In this document: one piece after another, positions 28,941 to 38,954 of the stretch
Numbering within the stretch: the stretch's first letter is position 1
How the letters are laid out: the number at the start of each line of letters is the position of its first letter
Assembly: GCF_014269035.2 (NCBI RefSeq)
Contig: NZ_JABWRP020000001.1
Location: 372,001 to 436,000, forward strand
Origin: Pseudomonas vlassakiae
Lineage (GTDB): Bacteria > Pseudomonadota > Gammaproteobacteria > Pseudomonadales > Pseudomonadaceae
Direction of reading: 5' to 3'
DNA length: 64,000 nucleotides
Program-made: the position numbers and the translations under genes
Notes under the pieces: model-generated
Database searches by the model: none
Told to the model about the DNA's origin: nothing
Seen by the model: only the letters and a program-made list of their open reading frames with translations

Positions 28941-29645
28941 TCACGGCAGGGCGATGCGGTGGGGCTTCTGCAGGCCGATATCGGTGAGTTCGCTGAACGT
29001 CAGGTGGCGCTGCGCGGGCAAGGGTGAAGGTGCTTCGAGGGTGAGCGATTGTCCCGGGTGCAGGAGGAGATAGCCCGTTAGCTGTTGCGTCTGCCCAGGG
29101 GTGTCGAGCCGCAGGTCCACCAGCGAGACATGGAAGGCACTCGGGTTACGCACTTCGATCCGGCCAGGCTGGGGCGTGCGCCATTGCAGCCCATCGGCTG
29201 CCGCACTGGCCGAGCCAGGCAGGCCGGGTGGCCGGTAGAACAGCTTCAGGCGCTGGCGGATGGCGAACTGCAGGGTGTCGGCCTGTTCGGGTTTGCGCGG
29301 GATCTCCAGAATGTTCAACCAGAACAGTGATTCCCTGTCCTCGGGCAGGCCTTGGCCGGCGTACAGCACACGCAGCATCTGCTGGCCGTTGGGGGGTATC
29401 AAGGCTAATGGCTGGACCACCGCGAAGGGTGTATCGCGGCCCTCGTCGGGGCTGCTGACCCAGCTTTGCACGACCGTGTCGAGGTCACTGCGATTGACCA
29501 GGTTGATGCTCGCCTCCTTGGCCGAGCCCTGGTAGATCAGGCGTGTGCCTTCGATCTTGAGCTGGGCCCAGGCGGTGGAGGCCAGGCTCAGCAAGACGAA
29601 TGCCGCAAGGGCGGGGCGCAACAGGGTATGAAGCAGGCGCGACAT
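28941..29645 (-). CDS. Second periplasmic fimbrial chaperone
   Basis: A 234-residue PapD-like chaperone with signal peptide (cut after TAWA), the N-terminal Ig-like domain (EGTRLIYQGSAKEASI), MLRVLYAGQGLP and LFWLNILEIP strands. It is the first gene of the adhesin end of the locus and probably serves the tip adhesin, while the other chaperone serves the major pilin. Two-chaperone loci are known in the P. aeruginosa Cup systems (for example cupB). It is preceded by an RcsB-box-like site. Confidence 0.92.
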   Translation of the reverse strand: MSRLLHTLLRPALAAFVLLSLASTAWAQLKIEGTRLIYQGSAKEASINLVNRSDLDTVVQSWVSSPDEGRDTPFAVVQPLALIPPNGQQMLRVLYAGQGLPEDRESLFWLNILEIPRKPEQADTLQFAIRQRLKLFYRPPGLPGSASAAADGLQWRTPQPGRIEVRNPSAFHVSLVDLRLDTPGQTQQLTGYLLLHPGQSLTLEAPSPLPAQRHLTFSELTDIGLQKPHRIALP

Positions 29646-29689
29646 GGTCGAGAGAGGGCTCCGGTGCGGCTGGCTGGGACAGTCTGGCC

Positions 29690-29732
29690 ATCCTAGACAA
29701 CTGGCCCGGCGCCGGCTTTGAGACGTTTCTTA
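29690..29732 (-). promoter_or_regulatory. Candidate RcsB box and -10 element upstream of the chaperone-adhesin block
   Basis: On the minus strand TAAGAAACGTCTCA (29732 down to 29719) matches the RcsB-box consensus at 11 of 14 positions and the site before the major pilin at 11 of 14. After 23 bases comes TAGGAT (29695-29690), a -10-like hexamer. Spacing is the same as at the pilin promoter, which raises confidence over the match alone. Confidence 0.45.
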
Positions 29733-29842
29733 AAGTCCCGCGTGGTTTAATTTTCCTGCTTTGTGAACTGCTTCACGCGCGCAGCCGGGCCGGCCACTGC
29801 TCATCCGATAGGCTCAACGGTGGGTATCGGGGAGTGGAAATC

Positions 29843-30187
29843 ATGAGCGGCAAGCGATTGGCAGTCAGTGTTGCAGTTTGCCTGGCGCTGGTTGGCCAGG
29901 CCCAGGCAGGCGGCGCCGTGGCCTCGGGTATGTTGCGCTTCAGCGGCAGCATCGTCGAACCGTCCTGCACGACCACCGTGGCCGGTGCCGGTTGGCGCAT
30001 GGATAACTGTCCTGCGCTGGCGCGGGACAGCGTCGTTGGCATCCAGCGGGTGGATGAGCAGGCGCCGCCGGCGCAGGCGCTACGCATCGATCGCGGGCAC
30101 GGCGTGGACCAGCGTTACAGGCTGGTCGATGAGCACGGCGAGCCGCTCACCCGTGGCCATTATGTGGTGGTCGTGACCTCCCCTTGA
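29843..30187 (+). CDS. Small type-1-pilin-like exported protein
   Basis: The 114-residue product has a signal peptide (MSGKRLAVSV..., cut near AQAGG), then LRFSGSIVEPSC, the usual opening of type-1 pilins, with a second Cys about 12 residues on. It is much shorter than a normal pilin and ends YVVVVTSP, so it may be a minor or terminating subunit or a remnant. It diverges from the fimbrial locus across 197 bases that also hold the RcsB-like site. The longer upstream reading frame lacks a signal peptide and is rejected. Confidence 0.75.
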   Translation: MSGKRLAVSVAVCLALVGQAQAGGAVASGMLRFSGSIVEPSCTTTVAGAGWRMDNCPALARDSVVGIQRVDEQAPPAQALRIDRGHGVDQRYRLVDEHGEPLTRGHYVVVVTSP

Positions 30188-30330
30188 AGGCACCGGGCAG
30201 GCGGTTCCAGGCACAGACGGTGAAGTGCTGTGCACCAGGATCATCATCTTGTCAGTTTCGATCATTGAGCCCGTTCAAACGGCTGTTTAATGTCGCAGGC
30301 AGACAAACGACGGGACCCGCCGGCCGGTGA

Positions 30331-32406
<2,076 letters not shown>

Positions 32407-32410
32407 GATC

Positions 32411-32539
32411 GCCGGGGCCGCTTTGCGGCCCTTTCGCGACACAAGGCCGCTCCCACAGGAGTACCGCGGCCCTTGAGGTTTTTTGCAGGACCTATGGGAG
32501 CGGCCTTGTGTCGCGAAAGGGGCGCAACGCGCCCCCAGG
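32411..32539. repeat. Pair of inverted REP-like palindromes
   Basis: A 27-base unit at 32429-32455 (CCCTTTCGCGACACAAGG...) is repeated exactly in inverted orientation at 32495-32521. Each is flanked by its own short GC hairpin. The same unit occurs near 41.65 kb. This is the layout of a REP doublet, common after Pseudomonas genes. Confidence 0.85.
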
Positions 32540-32563
32540 GGTTTCACTGATAAACTCCGCTCT

Positions 32564-33454
32564 ATGTACCTTCATCTACCTCAACCGCCGTTGCAACATC
32601 TGGCTCTCCCTTGGCTGACAAAAGCCAAGGTTGAAGCCGCGATCCTGCGCCTGGACCTGATCGACCCCCTGATCAGCGGCAACAAATGGTTCAAGCTCCG
32701 CCACCACTTGCAGCATGCCCATGGCGCAGGCGCCCCCGGCCTGATAAGCCTCGGCGGCAACCACTCCAACCACCTGCACGCCCTGGCTGCCGCGGGCAAA
32801 CGCTTTGGCTTCGCCACCGCCGGCCTGCTGCGCGGCCAGCGGCAAGACACCCCGACGGTGCGCGACCTGCAAGCCCTGGGCATGCAATTGCACTGGCTGG
32901 GCTACGGCGGTTATCGGGCACGTCATGAGCCGGGCTTCTGGGCGCCTTGGCAGGCTCGATATCCAGGCTGGCATTGCATTCCCGAGGGAGGCGGCGGGGC
33001 GGCGGGTGCCGAAGGCTGTGCGCTGATCGTCGAGCAAGCCCGTTCGCAGCTGTCAGCGCTGGGGTGGTCTGGCTACGACGCCTGGTGGCTGGCAGCAGGT
33101 ACCGGCACCACAGTGGCCGGCCTGGTCCGTGCCGAAGCAGGTGAACACCTTGTGCATGGCGCCTTGGCGGTGCCGCAGGGTCATGGCGTGGCGCAGACAG
33201 TCGCTGCACTGGCTGGCTCACAAGGCTACCAACTGCACGACGCCAGCCGCGGTGGCTTTGCCAGGTTCGATGATGAGCTGCTGGCCTTCATCGCTGAGGG
33301 TGAGCGGCACTCTGGCGTGCCGCTGGAAGCCGTGTATACCGGCAAGGCCTTGCTGGCCCTGCATGATCAGGTCGAGGCCGGGCTGTTCGCGCCCGGTACC
33401 CGCCTGATCTTCGTCCACACCGGTGGCCTGCAGGGCCGCCGCGGTTACTTGTAG
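32564..33454 (+). CDS. PLP-dependent enzyme, ACC deaminase / D-cysteine desulfhydrase family
   Basis: The 296-residue protein belongs to fold-type II PLP enzymes. The likely PLP lysine is Lys41 in SGNKWFKL, followed by GGNHSNH, and AAGTGTTVAG forms the phosphate loop. The family includes ACC deaminase and D-cysteine desulfhydrase; substrate cannot be told here, and the short length fits the uncharacterised proteobacterial group more than true ACC deaminase. The ATG at 32564 lies just after the REP pair. It converges with and overlaps the cytochrome gene by 10 bases. Confidence 0.83.
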   Translation: MYLHLPQPPLQHLALPWLTKAKVEAAILRLDLIDPLISGNKWFKLRHHLQHAHGAGAPGLISLGGNHSNHLHALAAAGKRFGFATAGLLRGQRQDTPTVRDLQALGMQLHWLGYGGYRARHEPGFWAPWQARYPGWHCIPEGGGGAAGAEGCALIVEQARSQLSALGWSGYDAWWLAAGTGTTVAGLVRAEAGEHLVHGALAVPQGHGVAQTVAALAGSQGYQLHDASRGGFARFDDELLAFIAEGERHSGVPLEAVYTGKALLALHDQVEAGLFAPGTRLIFVHTGGLQGRRGYL

Positions 33455-33990
33455 GGCAGCATGCGCAGCAGCGTGTTGTCGCGTTGCACATAATGGTGGT
33501 ACAGCCCGGCCAGTGCATGCAGGCCGATCAGCCAGTAACCCCAGCTAGCGACCCGCTCGTGCCAGCCCTTGATGAACTTGGCCTGGTCAGGGTCAGCGCC
33601 GATCAGGTGCGGCAGCTCGAGGCCGAAGAAGGGCACGGGTTTGTCGGCGGCACTGAGGATCAGCCAACCGGCCACGGGCAGGCCGATCATCAACAGGTAC
33701 AGCGCCAGGTGCACCAGGTGGGCAATACCGGTCTGCCAGGCCGCTGGCTTGGGCACGATCGGCGGGGTCGGGCGGCTCAGGCGCACGGCCAGGCGCAGCC
33801 AGACCAGCACGAACACACTCAGGCCAAGCATGAAGTGCAGGTCTTTCATCAGGTTGCGTTCAGCGCTGTCCTTGGGGAACAGGCCGCGGAATTCGATACA
33901 GGCGTACACGGCGGCCAGCAGCAGCACCATCAGCCAGTGCAGGGCGATGGACAGGCGTGCGTAATGGGGCGCTGGGGTGGATGAAACCAT
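33445..33990 (-). CDS. Cytochrome b561 family protein
   Basis: A 181-residue inner-membrane protein with four hydrophobic helices and conserved histidines (ALHW, DLHF, LVHLALY, GLHALAG) to bind two b-type hemes. The family includes CybB, a superoxide:ubiquinone oxidoreductase. The exact electron donor here is unknown. It converges on the PLP-enzyme gene. Confidence 0.9.
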   Translation of the reverse strand: MVSSTPAPHYARLSIALHWLMVLLLAAVYACIEFRGLFPKDSAERNLMKDLHFMLGLSVFVLVWLRLAVRLSRPTPPIVPKPAAWQTGIAHLVHLALYLLMIGLPVAGWLILSAADKPVPFFGLELPHLIGADPDQAKFIKGWHERVASWGYWLIGLHALAGLYHHYVQRDNTLLRMLPYK

Positions 33991-34046
33991 GATCGGTCCT
34001 CGTCATCAGTGGGTAATGGCGCTCTTGGTGGCGCTCAGATAGCACT

Positions 34047-35027
34047 CTACTGGCTATTTGAAACAAATCTTTGCGCTGGATCTGTGAAAATTCTGTTGTC
34101 GGGTAAATGTGGCCAACAATCCGCCACCAGAAACACCCGCTCGACTTCCTGCCAGGCACCCTCGCCATCCGGCTCCAGCCTGACCAGCAACTGCGCCGGG
34201 GCATGCTCATCCAGCCCGGCCAGCCAAGTCTCGAACTGCGGCACGGTCCAGCATGCGTCGGGCTCTGCCCGCGCAGGTGCCAGCCAGGCAAGCCTCGGCA
34301 ACGGTTGCCAGCGTTGGTCTGCTGTGGTTTCCCAGTGCTGTCGGCGCACCCAGCGCCCGCGCAAATGCTCGGCATTGGCACCCGCAGGCGGCTCGGCGTG
34401 CCCCGGCCAGGGATAGAACAGGTAGCCGCCCAGCCACAGGTGCGCCTGCACCTGGTCGGCCCCTGCGGCAGCCAGTGCTGCGCGACTCTGCGCATCCGCC
34501 GACATGGGCAGCTGGTGCCCGGCCAGGTGGGCCAGTTTGCTGCCGAGGCGATCGTGGCAGCCAGGCCCGAGCCAGTGCGCCGGATCGCCTCCGTTGCCTG
34601 CGGTCGGCCCCAGGTACAGTTTGATGGCCAACTCCAGGTGATGCGTGCCCTCGCCATCGCGCAGCAGAATGTCCAGCTCGCCCAGGGTCCGTCCCCCCGT
34701 GCGAATCGCCAGGTTGGCCGCCAGCAGCTCGACCCCGGGCGCTTGTTTCAGGGCGAACTGCCACAGACCTTCGTAGTACAGCCCCAGGCGCCGGCTGGTG
34801 ATCCTTGCCAGCCAGTCGCGCAAGGGCAGGTCATCCGCATCCAGTGCGCGCAACCAGTCGTGCAGGTGCTGCGGATCGGCCGCCCACGCGCTACCCGCCA
34901 GCGGATGGCGCTGGGGGCAGGGCGGGGCGCTGAGTAGCGCGGGCGACAGCAGGGTCCACGCCAGGTCGCGCACGGCAGGTCGGCGCAAGCGACGGGGCAG
35001 CTCATGGAGCTCGGCGAAAGGCATCAT
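34047..35027 (-). CDS. DUF1853 family protein
   Basis: A 326-residue soluble protein with no signal peptide or membrane helix. The segment GELDILLRD followed by HLELAIKLYLG fits the E/D...E-x-K layout of PD-(D/E)XK nuclease folds, an observation and not proof of activity. DUF1853 has no assigned role. It diverges from nadK across 88 bases and probably shares a promoter region with it. Confidence 0.78.
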   Translation of the reverse strand: MMPFAELHELPRRLRRPAVRDLAWTLLSPALLSAPPCPQRHPLAGSAWAADPQHLHDWLRALDADDLPLRDWLARITSRRLGLYYEGLWQFALKQAPGVELLAANLAIRTGGRTLGELDILLRDGEGTHHLELAIKLYLGPTAGNGGDPAHWLGPGCHDRLGSKLAHLAGHQLPMSADAQSRAALAAAGADQVQAHLWLGGYLFYPWPGHAEPPAGANAEHLRGRWVRRQHWETTADQRWQPLPRLAWLAPARAEPDACWTVPQFETWLAGLDEHAPAQLLVRLEPDGEGAWQEVERVFLVADCWPHLPDNRIFTDPAQRFVSNSQ

Positions 35028-35115
35028 GCTGCGAGCATAGCCGGTTTGCCGCTACCCGGTCGTTTCGCCCATAATCGCGACATCGTCACCCGCCGCAGAG
35101 CCTTGCAGGAGCCCC

Positions 35116-36006
35116 ATGGAGCAATTTCGCAATATCGGTATCATCGGCCGCCTTGGCAGCTCGCAGGTGCTCGACACCATTCGCCGACTGAAAAAATTCC
35201 TCCTCGAGCGCCACCTGCACGTGATCCTCGAGGACACCATCGCCGAAGTGCTGCCCGGCCACGGCCTGCAAACCTCCACGCGCAAGTTGCTGGGCGAGGT
35301 CTGCGACCTGGTCATCGTGGTCGGTGGCGATGGCAGCCTGCTCGGCGCCGCCCGCGCCCTGGCCCGGCACAATGTGCCGGTGCTGGGCATCAACCGCGGC
35401 AACCTGGGCTTCCTCACCGATATCCGCCCGGACGAGCTGGAACAGAAGGTTGCCGAAGTGCTCGACGGCCATTACCTGGTGGAAAACCGCTTCCTGCTGC
35501 AGGCCGAGGTGCGCCGCCATCACGAGGCCATTGGCCAGGGCGATGCGCTCAACGACGTGGTCCTGCACCCGGGCAAGTCGACGCGGATGATCGAGTTCGA
35601 GATCTACATCGACGGCCAGTTCGTCTGCAGCCAGAAGGCCGACGGCCTGATCGTCGCCACCCCGACCGGCTCCACCGCCTACGCCCTGTCGGCCGGTGGA
35701 CCGATCATGCACCCCAAGCTCGATGCCATCGTCATCGTGCCGATGTACCCGCACACCCTGTCGGGGCGGCCGATCGTGGTCGACGGCAACAGTGAGCTGA
35801 AGATCGTGGTGTCCAAGGAGTTGCAGATTTACCCGCAAGTGTCCTGCGACGGCCAGAACCACTTCACCTGCGCGCCGGGCGACACCATCACGGTCAGCAA
35901 GAAGCCGCAGAAGCTGCGCCTGATCCACCCGCTCGACCACAATTACTATGAGGTGTGCCGCACCAAACTCGGCTGGGGCAGCCGCCTGGGAGGCAGGGAC
36001 GACTGA
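35116..36006 (+). CDS. nadK: NAD kinase
   Basis: NadK phosphorylates NAD to NADP. The 296-residue protein has the family motif VGGDGSLLGAAR, NRGNLGFLTDI, and TPTGSTAYALSAGGPI. Its stop overlaps the start of the phosphoesterase by one base, starting a tightly packed run of three genes. Confidence 0.97.
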   Translation: MEQFRNIGIIGRLGSSQVLDTIRRLKKFLLERHLHVILEDTIAEVLPGHGLQTSTRKLLGEVCDLVIVVGGDGSLLGAARALARHNVPVLGINRGNLGFLTDIRPDELEQKVAEVLDGHYLVENRFLLQAEVRRHHEAIGQGDALNDVVLHPGKSTRMIEFEIYIDGQFVCSQKADGLIVATPTGSTAYALSAGGPIMHPKLDAIVIVPMYPHTLSGRPIVVDGNSELKIVVSKELQIYPQVSCDGQNHFTCAPGDTITVSKKPQKLRLIHPLDHNYYEVCRTKLGWGSRLGGRDD

Positions 36007-36977
36007 TGCTCGATCCGGCGCGCAGTTTCGACATCATCGGCGACGTGCACGGCTGTGCACTGACCCTCGAACGCCTGCTCGACGCCCTCGGCTACAAACG
36101 TGTCGGCGGGGTCTGGCGTCACCCGTGGCGTCAGGCGCTGTTCCTGGGCGACATCGTCGACCGTGGCCCGCGCATCCGCGAGGCGCTGCACATCGTCCAT
36201 GACATGGTCGAGGCCGGCCAGGCGTTCTGCATCATGGGCAACCACGAGTATAACGCGCTTGGCTGGGTCACCCCGGCACTGCCCGGCAGCGGCAAGTCGT
36301 TCGTGCGCGAACACACCCCGCGCCACGCCCGGCTGATCGACGAAACCCTGACCCAGTTCGCCCATCATCCGGGCGACTGGCACGACTTCGTGCAGTGGTT
36401 CTATGAACTGCCGCTGTTCGTCGATGCCGGGCGCTTCCGCCTGGTGCACGCCTGCTGGGACCCACGGCTGATCGAACCGCTGCGTCAGCAGTACCCGGGC
36501 GGGCGTATCGACGAGCACTTCATCCAGGCATCGGCGGTGCCCGGCAGCTTTGCCGCCACCGTGTGCAACCGCCTGCTGCGCGGTACCGACATGCGCCTGC
36601 CGGACGGCCTGACCCTGACCGGCGGCGATGGCCTGACCCGCGCCTTCTTCCGCACCAAGTTCTGGGAAGAAGACCCGCAGACCTACGGCGACATCGTCTT
36701 CCAGCCTGATGCGCTGCCCGAAGACGTAGCCCGCACGCCACTGAGCCACAGCGAAAAAAATGCCCTGCTGCGCTACGCCGAGGACGAACCCCTGCTGTTC
36801 GTTGGCCACTACTGGCGCAGCGGCCGCCCGGCACCGATCCGTGCCAACCTGGCGTGCCTGGACTACAGCGCGGTGCTGTATGGCAAGCTGGCGGCCTACC
36901 GGCTGGATGATGAAACCCGCATCGACCCGCACAAGTTCGTCTGGGTCGACGTCGAACGCCCCCAGGCCAACCAATGA
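36006..36977 (+). CDS. Metallophosphoesterase
   Basis: A 323-residue calcineurin-type phosphoesterase. The metal-binding motifs are visible in order: GDVHGC, GDIVDRGP, GNHEYNA and the later His in LVHACWD. The first part resembles the diadenosine-tetraphosphatase/protein phosphatase branch, but the protein is longer and the substrate is unknown. It starts at the ATG overlapping the nadK stop and overlaps the rhomboid gene by 4 bases. Confidence 0.9.
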   Translation: MLDPARSFDIIGDVHGCALTLERLLDALGYKRVGGVWRHPWRQALFLGDIVDRGPRIREALHIVHDMVEAGQAFCIMGNHEYNALGWVTPALPGSGKSFVREHTPRHARLIDETLTQFAHHPGDWHDFVQWFYELPLFVDAGRFRLVHACWDPRLIEPLRQQYPGGRIDEHFIQASAVPGSFAATVCNRLLRGTDMRLPDGLTLTGGDGLTRAFFRTKFWEEDPQTYGDIVFQPDALPEDVARTPLSHSEKNALLRYAEDEPLLFVGHYWRSGRPAPIRANLACLDYSAVLYGKLAAYRLDDETRIDPHKFVWVDVERPQANQ

Positions 36978-37840
36978 AAATCATCGAAGTGATGCGCCTG
37001 CCGCTGTCGGTCGACCTCAGCGGCTTCGTCAACCTGCTGCAGCGCCTGCAGGTACCGCACCGGGTCAGCGAGGAGGGTGAGGAGCAGGTGCTCTGGGCCC
37101 CCGACACCCTGGTCGCCGACGTGCGCGAGCTCTACCAGCGCTTCCCCGACGGTAACGCCGAGGTAGGCGCGGATTTATCCGCGATGGCCACCCCACAGCC
37201 CTCCCTGGCCGACCAGGCCAAAGCCTGCAAGGTCACCGCCAGCGTCCTCGTCCTCTGCCTGATCGTCGCCGGTCTCACCGGCCTGGGCGACAACCTCAAC
37301 GCCATTAGCTGGTTCACCTTCCTCGAATTCCGCGTCCAGGGCGAGTACCTGCATTTCACCCCATTGGCCCAGGGCCTCACCGAAGGCCAGTGGTGGCGCC
37401 TGGTCTCGCCCATGCTGCTGCATTTCGGCGTGCTGCACCTGGCCATGAACGGCCTGTGGTATTGGGAACTGGGCAAGCGTATCGAGCTGCGCCAGGGCCC
37501 CTGGCTGCTGCTCGGCCTGACCCTACTGTTCAGCCTGGTGTCCAACCTGGCCCAGCACTACACCAGTGGGCCGAGCCTGTTCGGCGGCCTGTCCGGCGTG
37601 CTCTACGGTCTGCTCGGCCACGTCTGGCTGTACCAGTGGCTGGCGCCCAACCCCTATTTCAACCTGCCCAAGGGCGTGCTGGTGATGATGCTCATCTGGC
37701 TGGTGATCTGCCTGACCGGCGTGGTCGGCCAGCTTGGCTTCGGCCAGATCGCCAATGCCGCCCACGTCGGCGGGCTGCTCATCGGATGCCTGACCGGGCT
37801 CTTGGGCGGGGCGCTGGCCCGGCGTAAACTGTCGGCTTGA
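36974..37840 (+). CDS. glpG: Rhomboid intramembrane serine protease
   Basis: The 288-residue protein has a small cytoplasmic N-terminal domain (about 1-75), as in GlpG, and six transmembrane helices. The catalytic dyad is Ser207 in GLSGVLYG and His264 in NAAHVGG, with HLAMN (oxyanion region) before it. It cleaves membrane proteins within the bilayer; substrates are unknown. It is the third gene of the nadK run. Confidence 0.93.
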   Translation: MKIIEVMRLPLSVDLSGFVNLLQRLQVPHRVSEEGEEQVLWAPDTLVADVRELYQRFPDGNAEVGADLSAMATPQPSLADQAKACKVTASVLVLCLIVAGLTGLGDNLNAISWFTFLEFRVQGEYLHFTPLAQGLTEGQWWRLVSPMLLHFGVLHLAMNGLWYWELGKRIELRQGPWLLLGLTLLFSLVSNLAQHYTSGPSLFGGLSGVLYGLLGHVWLYQWLAPNPYFNLPKGVLVMMLIWLVICLTGVVGQLGFGQIANAAHVGGLLIGCLTGLLGGALARRKLSA

Positions 37841-37853
37841 ATCAGGAGACACT

Positions 37854-38114
37854 ATGTCCACTTTCGCGCAAATGATCGAAAACATCACCCCGGAAATCTA
37901 CCAGAGCCTGAAGCTGGCCGTGGAAATCGGCAAATGGTCGGACGGGCGCAAGCTCACCGCCGAGCAGAAAGAGCTGTCGCTGCAGGCGGTGATCGCCTGG
38001 GAGATGAAGAACCTGCCCGAAGAGCAGCGCACCGGCTACATGGGCCCGCAGGAGTGCGCGTCGAAGTCCGCCCCCATCGCCAACATTCTGTTCAAGTCGG
38101 ACTCGGTACATTGA
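37854..38114 (+). CDS. YeaC-like DUF1315 protein
   Basis: An 86-residue protein of the DUF1315/YeaC family, with the typical core QSLKLAVEIGKWSDGRKLT and the C-terminal PIAN. Function is unknown. It lies 13 bases after the rhomboid gene and overlaps the next start by 4 bases (TTGA). Confidence 0.88.
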   Translation: MSTFAQMIENITPEIYQSLKLAVEIGKWSDGRKLTAEQKELSLQAVIAWEMKNLPEEQRTGYMGPQECASKSAPIANILFKSDSVH

Positions 38115-38941
38115 TCGAACTCGCTCGTGGCTCTTTGAGCAAGATGGCGGTCAGCCTGCAGGCCCCCGTGGTGCAATACAGCTTCCGCCTGGATGACACC
38201 CAGGTGCCGGTCAACCCGCTGATCGGCCAGCGCCTGCGCCTGGAATACCTTGGCGCCATTCACTGCAGCCATTGCGGCAAGCGCACCAAGACCAGCTTCA
38301 GCCAGGGTTATTGCTACCCGTGCATGACCAAGCTGGCCCAGTGCGACGTGTGCATCATGGCCCCGGAAAAATGCCATTACGACGCCGGCACCTGCCGTGA
38401 GCCGTCGTGGGGCGAACAGTTCTGCATGACCGACCACGTGGTGTATCTGGCCAACTCGTCGGGTATCAAGGTCGGTATCACCCGTGCCACCCAGCTGCCC
38501 ACCCGCTGGCTCGACCAGGGTGCCAGCCAGGCCCTGCCGATCATGCGCGTGGCTACCCGCCAGCAATCGGGCCTGGTCGAAGACATCCTGCGCAGCCAGG
38601 TGCCGGACCGCACCAACTGGCGCACGCTGCTCAAGGGCGACGCCGAGGTACTCGACCTGCCGGCCATCCGCGAACAGATCTTCGAGGCCTGCGCCGACGG
38701 CCTGCGTGAACTGCAGGGGCGCTTTGGTCTACAGGCGATCCAGCCTCTGTCCGACGCTGAAGTGGTAGAAATCCGCTATCCGGTCGAGGCCTACCCGAAG
38801 AAAATCGTCAGCTTCAACCTGGACAAGGACCCCGTGGCCGAAGGCACGCTGCTGGGCATCAAGGGCCAGTACCTGATCTTCGACACCGGCGTGATCAATA
38901 TTCGCAAGTACACGGCCTACCAGTTGGCCGTGCTCCAGTAA
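38111..38941 (+). CDS. DUF2797 family zinc-ribbon protein
   Basis: The start is taken as TTG at 38111, overlapping the stop of the YeaC gene, giving 276 residues; the ATG 11 codons later is an alternative. The first third has eight cysteines in zinc-ribbon spacing (C52-x2-C55, C68-x2-C71, C78-x2-C81, C88, C95). Next comes VVYLANSSGIKVGITR (about 110-125), which recalls the two strands of GIY-YIG nucleases, though activity is not shown. The pairing with YeaC is regular in Pseudomonas. Confidence 0.83.
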   Translation: MIELARGSLSKMAVSLQAPVVQYSFRLDDTQVPVNPLIGQRLRLEYLGAIHCSHCGKRTKTSFSQGYCYPCMTKLAQCDVCIMAPEKCHYDAGTCREPSWGEQFCMTDHVVYLANSSGIKVGITRATQLPTRWLDQGASQALPIMRVATRQQSGLVEDILRSQVPDRTNWRTLLKGDAEVLDLPAIREQIFEACADGLRELQGRFGLQAIQPLSDAEVVEIRYPVEAYPKKIVSFNLDKDPVAEGTLLGIKGQYLIFDTGVINIRKYTAYQLAVLQ

Positions 38942-38954
38942 AAAGGACCTGCAC

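Noticed and set aside
29763..29775. GTGAA-CTGC-TTCAC palindrome in the fimbrial divergent promoter region
   Set aside because: Only 5 bp per arm, expected by chance in a region this size. No second copy at the pilin promoter.
15671..30187. Fimbrial region as a genomic island with attachment sites
   Set aside because: No integrase, tRNA end or direct repeats were seen at its borders, and base composition is like the neighbours by eye. Acquisition by transfer remains possible but is not shown.
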